Origin: Acorus gramineus | Taxonomy: Eukaryota > Streptophyta > Magnoliopsida > Acorales > Acoraceae | Assembly: GCA_030737835.1 (NCBI GenBank) | Contig: CM060857.1 | Span: 4,467,279-4,531,278 of the forward strand | Reading direction: 5' to 3' | DNA: 64,000 nucleotides | In this document: positions 21,148-32,843 of the stretch, one piece after another | Layout: every line of letters begins with the position of its first letter | Position numbering within the stretch: the first letter of the stretch is position 1 | Notes under the pieces: model-generated | What the model was told of the DNA's origin: nothing | The model's input: the letters and a program-made list of their open reading frames with translations, nothing else | The model's database searches: none | Translations under genes and position numbers: made by a program

Positions 21148-22230
21148 AACATACCCATTCAACAAAGGGTAAGATCAATATTATTCTTGTACACATTTTT
21201 TGGTTGTTGTAATAAAATTTATCGACTAATAATATACTTGGTACAATTTAATGGAATATCCACTTATACTGAAGATGAAATAAATGAACCGCGGCTTGAC
21301 TAGATCAATGTAATTCAAGAACAAATGTAGTTGATGTATGCTTACATAGTTCCAATTTTTGAGGTATTATTATCCCTTTTGTACTTAAGCCATATTTTGC
21401 TCTTTACTTAATTGTTATTGAATCTCACAAGTCAATTATCTAATTTTCAGAATTTTTCTTTTATGTTATCCATGTATTTGCTACTTTTTACATTACATTA
21501 TATTGTGATATATGATGCATTTGATTTTTATAATTATGTTTGTCATTTCAGGTAGTTCTAAAATTTATCTACTTTGCGGCTCGATCTGATAATCGCTTTT
21601 TGTATGTAGAATTGCGAGGCGAAGGTCATTGATTGAAATTTTTTTTTTGTGATGGAAGAAGTACAAGAGTTACACTTATTGTGGTTTTCTTTGACTTATA
21701 GTTATTTATAATACAATTATGTGTGTGAAACAATACTTGTATGAAGTTTGATTCATATCAGAGGAATGAAAGTATTTTTAATGAGCATTTCTCTTTTGTT
21801 ATGTGAATTGAATTGTAAGAGCAGGTACAATCAATATATGAAATTGTATAATGGTTCAGTAAATTGTGATTTTCTGATAATTTAAGATCACAGATTGTTT
21901 ATAAAGCGTGATCTTAAATAATGTAAAGATCACAGATTATTTATAAAGCGTGATCGAAAATAATATAAAGATCACGGTTCTTCTCAAAACTGTGATCGTT
22001 TGGATATGAAATATCACGTTTGATAAAATAAGCGTGATCAATTCCTACATAACCATCACGGTTTCTTCTGAAACCGTGATCATTTATCACTATTGATCAC
22101 GCTTCCAAACCGTGATGAAAAATATGATACAAACAATCATGTCTTCGTAGATCACGATTCAAAACCGTGATCAAAGGTCTTTAATCACGGTTTTAAACCG
22201 TGATCAATGTCAAAAATTGTAGTAATGTCA

Positions 22231-23790
22231 ATAACGTTTCTAATAGTTTCCTTCTTCCATACCATCTCTCAAATTTTCTTGGTTTTCTAGAAATTCGAAT
22301 AGTAGAAATATACGTCCACACCTGCTGTGACCAAATGCGATTTGATTTACTATTAAGATTAAATACATATAACCCTTTGAAAGTTACCGTATATCCATAT
22401 TGTCATCTCATTTTTTGAATATCTATATAACTTCCTATATTGTAATCTGGTTAAGCATTTAATTCCTTTAGTTAATTGTCTATCAAATTTGGAGGAATAT
22501 GTGTAGAATATTCTGTTTGTTAACAGCAAAGTCAATTCATATATTTATATAACGTCCTGATTTATTAAAAAAATTTAAAAGGATCTAAACAAATGTTCAA
22601 AATATCATTTCCTCTCACCAAATACCATCGGATTCCTTCTTCTTCCCCAACCGTCATATTTCTAACCGTTGGAATGGTTCATGATTTAAACTCCATTCAA
22701 CGATTCTTTCTTTTTCTTACGCTTGTTTCCATGCATCACCATTTCATCTTCTTCCCTTCTTCTTTCCATTATTTCAAAAATTGTATGTTATTTTCATATT
22801 TGAGAGAGGTGACGGGGAGAGAACAATAAAAGGGACGGAGGGTCAAGTGAAAGAAAGGCAGGGAGAGACAGGGGCTCTTTGTTTGGGAGAGGTGACGGTA
22901 GGTTTGTTTTTTGAGTTTGAGAGAGATGTAATATTATAACATTTTAGGTTTAGAGAGGGTATCAGGGGTATTTTGGTTTTTTTTACAAATCAAATTAAGT
23001 TAACCACTGCAATTGTTTGATAAGATAACAAACAGTAAGGGGTTTATGCTTTTAACACAATAAATGGAGCATCATATAAATATTTGATGAAGTGAGGGGT
23101 AACTTTTAAGAGGTTATATGCATTTACGGAACGATCTATTATCATAACGATCAGTGACGGCTCTACGAAGAACTTTCAAATTCCTTTGTTTTGGAAAAGT
23201 GGCTGGGGCACATGCAAGTATTTTCCAATATTCCTAATTTGTCAGTTTCCTTATCCGTATTACATGTCTTTTTCTTATTTATTTTATTTTGTTTTTTTGT
23301 TGTTTATGAAAGGCCCCACAGAATAAAACAAAGAAGGATGAATTAAACAAATGCCCATGGACCAACCGTTTTTTTTTTTTTTCTATCTTTGGACATGTTT
23401 TTTTACTTTTGAAATTTAGTAGTTGTTTTTTTTTTTTAATTTTTAATGATTAGTATCACCTTACCTAAACTATTCTTATCTTATTCCACATCCTACCCCT
23501 ACAAAAGCACCATCTTTTCCCTCAAAAAACATCATTTCTTCCTCAAGAGGGATGACATTTTTTTAGGTTGTTCCCTATTAGTATAAATTTATCTTTGTAC
23601 AGACTTTACACCCAAATCTTGATTTCTAGTTTCCTCCGGTTAGTTATTACGTCTAAATTACATGTTCACAATTAATAGGATTTAATTCTTTCAGTGCTCA
23701 AATTAGCATTTTAAGAATTAAATATTTATGAGAAACCGTTTGGTAACATACCCAAATTAATCAATAATTCAGAACATTTTATGCTCTTCT
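22231..23790. other. AT-rich spacer, no gene seen
   Basis: Only short frames, poly-T runs and an AGAG-rich patch (22805-22925) are seen. Nothing resembles a coding exon or element end. Confidence 0.6.
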
Positions 23791-24510
23791 CGCTTTCTCC
23801 TGACACTACCATCAATTTTATATTCAATGTATAACAATGGTTGGAAATAGCACTGATACCACTTGTTGAGATTCTCGAATAATTTTATCTATGTGAAATA
23901 AATAATACTAACACCGAAAAGTATATACGACGTAACCCAAATCAATCACCGACACAATTAAAAAAATATAAAAGTAAGCAAACCACATAGAAACACTCAA
24001 TTTAATGTGATTCGATTGAAGCCTACATTCATAGGATACTTTGACAACAATCCACTATATATAAATATAATGAGAATGATGTCTTTTTAAGTTTTGTCCA
24101 AAATTTGAGGAATATAATGATTAAAGAGAGATACATGATTATTTCAAAATAAACCCTATATAAAATCTTCCAAACAATATGGAGAAATCCACCTCGATCT
24201 ATATCGGAGTCCGTGGAGGATTCGAAGAAGGAATAATTCTTCTTCTCTTACTCTCTCCGCTCTTCTCTCTCTCCTCTCTCTACTCTCTCCACTAATGCCA
24301 AACCCAACATACTGCGGAACCTTTTTTTTTATTCTCTCGATGTTGTGTTGTGAACAAGAAGCCCTAATAAGGGCCTTAAATACGCACTCGTGATATTGCT
24401 TACGTGCAGGGCGGCACCACATTATATGTGGTGAGGTCAATTGACTCCAACACATTTAAAAAAAAAAACCCAAACTACCACTGTCATCTTTTCAAACCAT
24501 AGCAACCCAC
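23790..24510 (-). mobile_element. Copia leader plus partial LTR (second copy)
   Basis: It matches 13440-14100 with many differences. It contains the leader tail, a damaged primer site (23850-23861, complement GCACTGATACCA) and LTR sequence from 23864 rightward. Similarity fades after about 24510, with no polypurine tract or pol beyond. It is an older fragment of the family seen at 13518-14434. Confidence 0.72.
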
Positions 24511-25800
24511 CCCACCAGTTGACCATGCCTGACCCATTTTCATACTTAAAACCTCTAAATTATCATGTAATGATATCAAAATATGAAATCCAGTCGACGA
24601 CAATTGTAAAATTTACATATTGGAAATCCTTCATTTCCTTTATTTGAATGTTTATTTTTTTATTAATGTAAGTTATTGTTCTATTTTCAAAAGGAAAGTT
24701 TAGTTTGATAAAGATATGATAAGAGTAGATTTTTTAAAAATATTGTGCAATTTATTTTTTTAAATGACCTATCTATAAAAATTTCTAGAGTTGTAATTGC
24801 TCATGTATACATGTATGATGCATGTGAATCATGCATATATAGGCCCTCATAGGGGCTCGACTAAGGCCTATAAACCCAACAACAACGTGACACAAAAGGA
24901 AAATGTTAGACTCAATTATTTTTATAAACAAAAAATCAGATCACACATGTTTTTATTTTTTTTAAATAGTACACGTCATCTAATGAGGTATATGTTACAA
25001 TAAAAAGCGTATATCGCTCAATTTTGAGTTGGATAAACTAATTTTTAATAATTGTAAGAAAAAATTAATAAGATATATACATCGTCTGACAAGGTACATG
25101 CTTCATGGGATTTCCAATGAGATATATAGGATTATATTTTGGACTGTAAAAAAACTGAGTGTAACAATGCTCCATACAAAAAATCCAAACAACATGAAAT
25201 TTTCTTCATTCCTACTTCTCAAGGAATCTATCAGAACTAGAATCCACCAGAAAGAGAAATTGTAGCGTGCCCATTTTATACAATAGTTACCAAACCGACC
25301 CTAAGTATAACCACTCATATTCATTGTTTATAGGTATTGATACATACAAGAGTCATGCCTACATCCCCACATATCTCGATTATCCCATATATTTCATTCC
25401 AATTTTTTACATTTTCTATAAATTGAACCATACAATTCATCGTAACATATATTTTATTTAATCATAGAAATGTATATACCACATCATTATACTATTTAAA
25501 AAAATCAAAATGAATACGAACAGTAAATGGAGTTATAAATGGGTACTGTGTCTAACAATTTTCTTGTTCTTGGGTAGCTACTAACTTACTATAATATACA
25601 CATTAAAATAGGGCGTATGCGCACATAATCGCACTGTTCCTGTATATGTTGTTACCTAGATCCTTTGATACGAATGGTTTGTTTTCATAAAAAAACAAGA
25701 ACATATATAACACCACGAGATGGTTTGACCCAAGCCTATATCTACGAGATATTCTTACACTTATATGTAATTATTTATATAAATATATATTTTGTTATAT
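24511..25800. other. AT-rich spacer, no gene seen
   Basis: Only short frames with no domain features. It ends in an AT microsatellite at about 25786-25811. Confidence 0.6.
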
Positions 25801-25811
25801 ATATATATATA

Positions 25812-26075
25812 GGGTGCAACCGTGCGGTTGTGCACCCCATCGTGCGCATGGAAATCTCAGTCATCCGATTGCTGATCTCGCGATTGAACGGCTAATGATG
25901 GTTTTTTTTTTTAAAAAAAAAATTGAATCGGATGAAACTATGCGGTTTTGGGTTCACCATGCGGGAATATTTATCGTCCGTCCGATTACATTTCCACCAA
26001 TCAAACGTGCATTGATGAAGAGTAAAAAAAAAAAAAAACAGAACTGCATTGATGTGGACGTGCATTGATGGACTC
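25812..26075. repeat. Hairpin-headed repeat, copy A
   Basis: An (AT)n tract is followed by the near-palindrome GGGTGCAACCG..CGGTTGTGCACCC (25812-25838) and CATCGTGCGC. Bases 25925-26070 then match, in inverted orientation, bases 28800-28945 (shared core CCGATTACATTTCCACCAAT). The class is unassigned; it could be the end of a larger DNA element or a MITE. Confidence 0.6.
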
Positions 26076-26080
26076 TTTAA

Positions 26081-26551
26081 CCCCCCGTTTGGATTACAGG
26101 TTAAGCGAGTATAAAGGGGGTATAAGGGTGGTATAAGAATGGATAAGGAAAATAGCTGTTTGTTTGCAGAGTATAACTTGGTATTACTAAGCCAGTTTAA
26201 ACGAGTATAAGAGAGTATAACAATTCTAAGTAACCCCTAGGATAAGTTATACTTAGTTTGTCTATTCTCATGGGCCCACATGTCAAATCAACTTTTTACA
26301 CCTTATGACATCAAATCACCTATCAACACCTCTTATACATCAAAGGGCCCACATGTCAAATCAACTTTTGTATACTTTATTTATATTTTATTCTTTATCA
26401 ACCAAACAACTCAACTTTTATTCTAATGTTTTTCAATGAGAATAATAAAAAATACAACGAAACAGAAAATCTCTTATTCCTGTATAATTGTTATTTATAC
26501 TTGTATAGTTATCTATCCAGAATAACTTAAATCCTCAATCCAAACGGGGGC
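26081..26551. mobile_element. PIF/Harbinger (Tourist-like) MITE, TSD TAA
   Basis: The ends are CCCCCCGTTTGGATT and, inverted, GCCCCCGTTTGGATT, flanked by TAA at 26078-26080 and 26552-26554. Subterminal GTATAAGGG / GTATAAGAG units and the absence of coding sequence fit a 471-bp Tourist-like MITE. Confidence 0.85.
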
Positions 26552-26689
26552 TAAAAAAATAGCAAACAGAACCGGTCAACCGGTACCCAATTTAAACCCA
26601 AATAACACTCTCTTCCTCATCATTTCTCATATAGAAAAGCTGAAACCCAAAAATCAACACCCAACACACCGGTCCAACCCAGGACCCGG

Positions 26690-27425
26690 CGGGTCCGGAG
26701 AAATGTGGACCCGGACCCGGACCCGTCGGACCCGGGTCCGACCCGACCCGGATGGTTGGGTAAAAAAAAAAAAGAAAGAGAAGAGCTCATGTATTTGTTT
26801 GTCTTATCATTCTATTTGAAATTTTTTGTAATAAAACATTATTGTTAATGAGACTATGTTTGAATATAATTTATTTCAAAAGAAGTAATGAATTATTAAA
26901 CAACATCCAAAACAATAATCACTAACATAAAAAACATATTAACCTAAATAATAAACATAACTAACCTAAACAACATTCAAAACAATATTAACCTAAACAA
27001 CATTCAAAACAATAAACACTAACATATTAACCTAAATAATAAACATAAATCATGCAACAAAATAATTAATCATACAAATTCAAATGCTAATAAGTTAATT
27101 GTCCAAAACAAACCGATTTATAGGCTTGTTATGATTATGATTTATGAACTTGTAGATACAAAAATAAGTTAAGTAAGAAATAAAATTATGTATCAACTAA
27201 TACTAATGGTCTTATAATATATGAATATATATTAAAAAAAACAGTCGGGTCCAACGGGTCCAACGGGTCGGGGCGGGGTGGACCCGGACCCGACCCGTTT
27301 GTTTGTTCGGGTCCGCCGGATCGGGTCCAACTCGGGTCGGGTCCAAATCGGGTCGGGTATATTACACGTGTAATCGGGTCCGGGTCGGGTCGGGTCCGGG
27401 TCTGGACCCGACCCGTTGACAGGCT
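26690..27425. repeat. GGGTCC/GGACCC-ended repeat, probable MITE
   Basis: Dense GACCCG/CGGGTC arrays at 26690-26755 and 27240-27420 lie in inverted arrangement around an AT-rich centre. The centre has tandem AACCTAAACAACATTC-like units (26935-27060). I could not fix exact ends or a target duplication, so the class (hAT-like is likely) is uncertain. Confidence 0.5.
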
Positions 27426-27933
27426 TACACACCCTCTCTCTCTCATTTCACTTTTTCAAAATAATTTTTTCTTCTATTCTATATTTTATTAGAATTTCTT
27501 ACTTTTCTTTAAATTACTTTATATTCATTTAAAAACTCTTTTAATTATTATTTGATTTGTAAAGAAAAAAAATCAACACACATGTTATTTTGATATTTAT
27601 TTATATTTATTTTTGTTATTATTTTATTCGATTGATTTAAATTGTCATTTATTATTTTTATTCCCTATTTTATTATTTGGATACTTAATATATATTTTCA
27701 AAACTTATCCCTATCTTTTTCTTCACTTTGTTTGATCACAAGTTATTTTTCATTTTTATTTATTTTTTATTTTTATGTTATTCATTATTTCGTTAATTTT
27801 ATCTCCTATTAATTTTTTGTAAATAAATAAAAATTAAATTTAAAAACTTTCTTTTTTTGTGAGTAGGGGCTCATTTTATAAACATGCCTAGAGTGCCATC
27901 TCATTCAGCTAATCTCAAGAGCGGCCTTGATAC

Positions 27934-28521
27934 CAGTATTTTAAAAATTGGATCGGACTGGTCAGTTCAACTGGTTGAATTGTCAACCGGCTCGGATCCG
28001 GTCCAGTTCAACCTCCAAACCAGTCCACTTTAAAAACCGTTCTAAAATTGAAAAACCATTCAACCGAGTGGTTAAACCGTCGGTTTTGCAGAACCGTTGT
28101 CAAGTTACAAGAACCGCTCGGGTTTGTGTAGGTGTAAAAAAAAACTCATTGAACTGATGTTTAAAAGCCCAAAATTCACTTTCTTCAAAACAACAAAAAT
28201 ATTATTAATTTTTTAAATTGTAAAGCATTATTTAGATGAGTCCTCTCACAAAATTGAGTTATTTTCTTTTATTTATGTTTAGCTTATGATATTTATTTAT
28301 GTAATGTAGTTTTTAAACATCTTCTTACAGATTATAAAACATTAGTTTTGTTATGTCTCTTAAAAAATTATAAAATATTGATTAATTTTGAATTATTAAA
28401 ATGATTAATATATTTATTACGTCATGATAATGTTACGGTTCAATTCCGATTAACTTGACGTTTGAACTAGTGACCCGGTCATTTTTCTGATTCATTGAAA
28501 GGTTTAGTTTTTAAAACATTG
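27934..28521. mobile_element. hAT-like MITE, 588 bp, 8-bp TSD
   Basis: The left end CAGTATTTTAAAAATTGG and the inverted right end CAATGTTTTAAAAACTAA are similar. They are flanked by CTTGATAC (27926-27933) and TTTAATAC (28522-28529), which match at six of eight bases. Eight-base duplications and CA..TG ends are typical of hAT elements. No transposase is encoded. Confidence 0.72.
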
Positions 28522-28799
28522 TTTAATACAGATAATTTGAAAATGAAGATTTAAATATATTCAACCTTTTTTTTTGTCAAATTTAATCTTTCCCTTTTTT
28601 TTTAATCACATTCAATAAACATACATCAACTAATAAAGAAACAAAGAGAAACCATTTTTGGAGAAACCCTTTTTTAATACATTAAAAAAAAAAATTACCA
28701 GAGAGGGTCGTCAGGGTCACGGAGGGAGAATAGCTGTGTGTGTGATTTTCATGTTAATTGAACCGGTTGACTGGTACTGTTTACCTTTTTTTCTAAAAC

Positions 28800-28948
28800 C
28801 CCCCATCAATGCACGTCCACATCATTGCACTTTTTGTTTTGTTTTTTACTCCCCATCAATGCACGTCCGATTGGTGGAAATGTAATCGGATGAACGACTG
28901 GTATTCTTGCACAGTAAATCCAAAACCACACGTTCGTACTAAATCAGT

Positions 28949-29002
<54 letters not shown>

Positions 29003-29163
29003 CAGCCGATGGGGTGCGACCGTGCGCACGGTGCACCCCATCGTGCGCCTCGTTTTCGGACCGTCCGATCGAGGTCCTCATCGATCGGACGGTCAATTAA
29101 AAAAAAAAAAAACACGTCGACAGCGACGTCTCTCTCACGCTGTCTCTCTCTCTCGAAACCCGT

Positions 29164-29200
<37 letters not shown>

Positions 29201-29393
29201 AAAACCCCGTCGACCCTCTCTCGAAACCCCCGTCGACGTCCCTCTCTCTCTCTCGTCGACGACGACGACGAAATCGACCCCCGTCGACGACGACCGCGAC
29301 CGACCCCCATCGACGACGACCGCGACCCCGTCGCCCCCGTCGACCCCCGTCACCCCCGTCGACCCCGTTGACCCCCATCTCACTATTTGATTA
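28800..29393. repeat. Hairpin-headed repeat, copy B, with microsatellites
   Basis: Bases 28800-28945 are the inverted match of 25925-26070. A (CT)n tract (28951-28980) and (TA)n tract (28981-29002) follow. Next is a 37-bp near-palindrome (29007-29043: CGATGGGGTGC..GCACCCCATCG), CGTGCGC, and an inner inverted repeat of CGGACCGTCCGATC. A second (CT)n (29167-29199) and a CGACGA/GTCGACCCC-rich stretch complete it. The CpG-rich frames here are composition artefacts. Confidence 0.65.
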
Positions 29394-30774
29394 AATGCAT
29401 ATGGTGATTAGAAGGTGACCGCATATTAAAAGGGGTATGGTGTCAACACCATATCACGTCTATAGATATAGCAATCATGAAAAATCAAAATAAACAAAAA
29501 AAAATTGTTAAAAAGTCAAATCAATAATTTTTCAACCCTTCAAAACCAAACACCAATATTCCCTTAAAAATAAAGTTTTTCACATTTTTTTTTGAAAGAA
29601 CTCTGGTCTCCAATTCTCAAATATTCAATATGCACTAATATACTCAGTCCATTTTATAGCCTTTTTTGCATTCATCACATTTAACGCAATATACTCAATA
29701 TATATTTCAATATCTTCATATGCACAATTATAGAAAACATAAATTAAATATATGCATTTATTTCATAAGAGCATGTATTTCATTTCTAATAAAAAAAATT
29801 AAATGTACTTCTACTTCATTTATTAATAACTTCATTATATAGGTATACAATAAAAAAAAATCAAATGTATGCATGTTAACTTAATATAACATTTTCCAAT
29901 TCCAAACATAGTTAACTTCGTTGTCCCATTTCTAACTTTAGACATATTAAAATAAGAGAGCTGTTATACATAGCTTTTTTTTATCCTCAATTTCAGTCCT
30001 ATATGCGTCGATAGAAAATCATTGGAGCATCTACTCACATTAAATTAAACCAGATATATGCTTTGATAGAAATTTTTTACATTTTCTATAAATACATCCA
30101 TGTAATTTATTAAAATATACTTCATTTTTTTTATAAAATCATGCATGTATCTCAATAGATGAAATGTACTATTTTTAAAAAATTCAAAACATGTGTAAAC
30201 TGAAAATGAGGTTGAGAAAAAGATTGTATATAACATTATACTTAAAATAATGACATAAATAAATTTCCAAGAGTATTTCAATCTAATCTAGCCATGTCAA
30301 AAAAAAATTCTGCAATTGGACTGCCCATGCAAACCAACACCCCGCCGCCCGGTTCTGTCTCTGAATCCAACCCTTAAAATAAAATGGTGACTATAACCGC
30401 CCCCATTTTATTTTGTTATATTAGAGTATATATATTGACATAGTAAAATATATATTATATTAGTCATTTCTTATAATGCATTAGATGAAATGACATTCTG
30501 ACGATGTGTTATAATGCATTAGATGGTTTGGAAAGCGATTCACCAAAATGTTTGTACATGGAGCAGAACCACCACAGCTTCATATGGCCTGTTTTACATA
30601 ATCAGGCAACTTTACCAGACTCCCCTATTACAAGGTCAAACATGGTATTTTATCTTTAAGAACTGCGTGAGAGATAGCATGTTGGGACTAACAAATATGG
30701 ATCACAATGAAGTATATATGCTCAGAACACATTATATACTCGCATAATGAAGTGTATATCTGTTAGGGATTTTG
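29394..30774. other. AT-rich spacer, no gene seen
   Basis: No recognisable coding exon, only short frames and poly-A/T runs. Confidence 0.55.
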
Positions 30775-30924
30775 GGGAAGGGAGATGTGTTGGTGAAGAG
30801 GGAGAAGATTGGGGAGGCGGCTTTGGAGAGGGTGAAGGGTGGGGGAGAGGAGAGGAGAGGAGAGTGAGTGAGGTTGGGGAGATGACAATGTTAGATCGAG
30901 GACGTGAAGGGTTATGTTAAGTGA
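30775..30924 (+). pseudogene. UGT C-terminal scrap
   Basis: The plus strand reads DVLVKREKIGEAALERVKGGG. After a frame change comes TML, then IEDVKGYVK and TGA at 30922-30924. These match the C-terminal end of the larger UGT pseudogene on the opposite strand (VLVGREEIGVALERVMDGG and MTMLIEDVKGY). Only about 50 codons survive. It belongs to a separate gene copy facing the other way. Confidence 0.7.
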
Positions 30925-31578
30925 CAATCACGTGGTGGTGGGGAATGGTCCCTAGTCTCATATAAAATAAGTGCTGCAAATCATGTCCTGCATCTATGAG
31001 TTGCATGCATATAAAATAAGTGTTGCAGTATTGTCCTGCATGATTTGCATGCATAAAATAATTGTTACAAATTTTCGGGCATGATTTGCATGCATAAAAT
31101 TAAGTGCAAGGAGCTAGCTCTTTTACAATTAATCATTTTAATTTACAGTTCTAAATTTAATTTTATATTTCGTTAGCCCCCTCTACTCTTGTATTGAGGT
31201 TTATATCTCGTTAAAAATTTTCACATTTTTTATAAATGATATCAATCAATTTATTGGGGGTATATACTTCATATTTTATAAATTTACATACATCGTTAGA
31301 TGATGTATGAGATTTAAGAAAAAATAAATAAAAATATGTGCAGTCTGCATTGTAAACTGTAAAATGGACCAAGTACAACATTTTCCTACAATAGGTGTTC
31401 CAAATTATCATGCATAATTTGCATGCATAAATTATTAAATTGGCTAAAGAATAAGAGTTCAGCCCTATTTGGGTACATATAGCGACATGGGTTATTTTGG
31501 ATTGACCATAAATCATTTTTCCGCGCTTGTGTTTTTAGTTATTTTCGTTGGAAAAATAGAATAATGAAATTTTTATTT

Positions 31579-31748
31579 ATTTATTTATTTTGATAATGAA
31601 GGAACCTTTCGTAGCTGACTTTACATAAAATTCTTTTGAATTTCATTAAACAAACATGATTTATAACACAGTGCTAAGACTTGAACCCAATATCTATCTT
31701 TAACACAGGTAAATTCTTAACTATTGTGCTATGACCACTAGGGACAAA
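31579..31748 (-). mobile_element. tRNA-derived SINE
   Basis: On the minus strand a box A-like TAGCACAATAGTTAAG is followed by the box B-like GGGTTCAAGTCTTAG, then a unique body and a tail of AAATA repeats. Flanking AAATTTTTATT (from 31567) and AAATTTTTTATT (to 31761) look like target-site duplications. Confidence 0.6.
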
Positions 31749-31879
31749 TAAATTTTTTATTGTATATACGGATTGTCGGCAAAATGTCCCCATATATTGC
31801 ATCTAACAGCTCTCATATCTATCTAGAATCAAGTGAAGGTACAACCCCAACCATCTCAAGCTGCATCACACGCAATGCT

Positions 31880-32035
31880 TAACAATCCCACAAAATCAAA
31901 GCCACAAATTTAAAACAAGGCTTACACACAGCCCCCCACTCCATTATATAACTCACTTTATCAATCCCAAAATCTTCAACCCCAACCATAACAAGCAGTC
32001 AAGGAGACTCCAAACCACTCATGAATTTATAAAAT
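31880..32035 (+). pseudogene. UGT 5' end scrap with lost start codon
   Basis: GCCACAAATTTAAAAC followed further on by GGAGACTCCAAACCAC matches the 5' leader and first codons of the UGT at 46700-46800, but on the opposite strand. The start ATG is now AAG (KETPNHS) and a TGA follows. With the C-terminal scrap 1 kb upstream on the same strand, it looks like the junction of two former tandem UGT copies. Confidence 0.6.
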
Positions 32036-32159
32036 GTGGAATTTTATTTTATCCATATATATACATTGTGTTACAGGACTGAGGTGCAACAGTGATCAAT
32101 AATACAGTTCAAACCTTAAAAAACTAGAAACAATCCAAGCTTAGCTTAGCTTCACAGAC

Positions 32160-32220
32160 CATTCTACATTCTCCTTCACATAACCCCTCACATTTTCAAT
32201 CAACATTGTCATATTCATTT
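32160..32220 (-). pseudogene. Second UGT C-terminal tail
   Basis: The minus strand reads MNMTMLIENVRGYVKENVEW, a diverged repeat of the MNMTMLIEDVKGY tail of the adjacent UGT about 115 bp away. It is a partial duplicate of the gene end. Confidence 0.6.
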
Positions 32221-32256
32221 TGGTTTTTGTTTTTCTTTTTGGGTGGGGCATTCACT

Positions 32257-32843
32257 TCAAGGGATCGCATGAGTTGCCCTCTTCTCCTTCTGGTAACCCT
32301 TCACATCCTCAATCAACATTGTCATATTCATATAAGACGACCCCGACCTCCATCGCCTTCCTCGCCATCTCCGCAACCTCTCACACTCTCCTCGTTCTAT
32401 CCTCCCCTCCTCTCCTCCATCCATCACCCTCTCCAAAGCCACCCCAATCTCCTCCCTCCCCACCAACACCTCCTCCCCCAACCACGTCCGAACCTCTATC
32501 CCCACTCTCACCCCAACCTCCAACACATCAACCACGACCCTCTCGTTCATGAACTGCTCCCCAAACCAAGGCCACGTCACCATCACCACGCCCGCGCACA
32601 ACGCCTCAATTGTCGAATTCCACCCACAATGCGTGAGAAACCCACCCACCGCCTCGTGAGACAGTATCGCCACTTGCGGAGCCCACCCCACTATCACCAA
32701 CCAATCCAATCCTTCTCTGAACCATGACACCCATGACTCGGTCTCCCCCGATTCGATGACCCAAACCACCGGTCACCCTGAACCCTTCAACGCCTCCCCG
32801 ATCTCCATCGCCTGCTGGAGTCCGAGCCTTGCAATGTTGCAGA
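32257..32843 (-). pseudogene. UDP-glycosyltransferase, C-terminal half (UGT73-like)
   Basis: This half carries the sugar-donor domain of a plant family 1 UGT, which would move a sugar from a UDP-sugar to a small acceptor in the cytosol. The PSPG box is a full 44 codons at 32685-32554, from WAPQVAILSHEAVGGFLTHC through GWNSTIEALC to FGEQ, with the key W, H, HCGWNS and final Gln intact. Upstream, NIARLGLQQAMEIGEALKGS ends at a TGA (32773-32775) where Arg is expected. Downstream, a compensated frameshift scrambles the ELAEMARKAMEVG-like segment before MNMTMLIEDVKGY. The N-terminal half lies at 45529-46715, beyond the copia insertion. UGT73 membership is a judgement from motif style. Confidence 0.93.

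Larger units (their letters stand above)
17880..22227 (+). mobile_element. CACTA (En/Spm) transposon, 4348 bp, TSD TCA
   Basis: The left end CACTACTACAATTTTTGACA is matched by the inverted right end, with one change within the first 32 bases (CATTACTACAA). Both ends are flanked by TCA (17877-17879 and 22228-22230), the 3-bp duplication typical of CACTA elements. Subterminal regions 17905-18175 and 21850-22225 hold many GATCACGGTTT / AAACCGTGATC-like units in both orientations, the usual transposase-binding arrays. Inside are a transposase-associated domain and an Ulp1-like peptidase, but no transposase catalytic domain, so it is a non-autonomous derivative. Confidence 0.95.

Noticed and set aside
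25812..29043. Helitron as the explanation for the hairpins
   Set aside because: The hairpins are not followed by a CTRR end at the right distance, no 5' TC end or Rep/helicase relic is seen, and adjacent segments are inverted rather than direct.
28809..29390. Frames encoding Ser/Leu and Arg/Glu repeats
   Set aside because: They are translations of (CT)n and (GA)n microsatellites and CGACGA repeats.
32206..32727. Plus-strand Pro/Ser/His-rich frames opposite the UGT
   Set aside because: They are the antisense of the UGT C-terminal half, which has clear family motifs on the minus strand.
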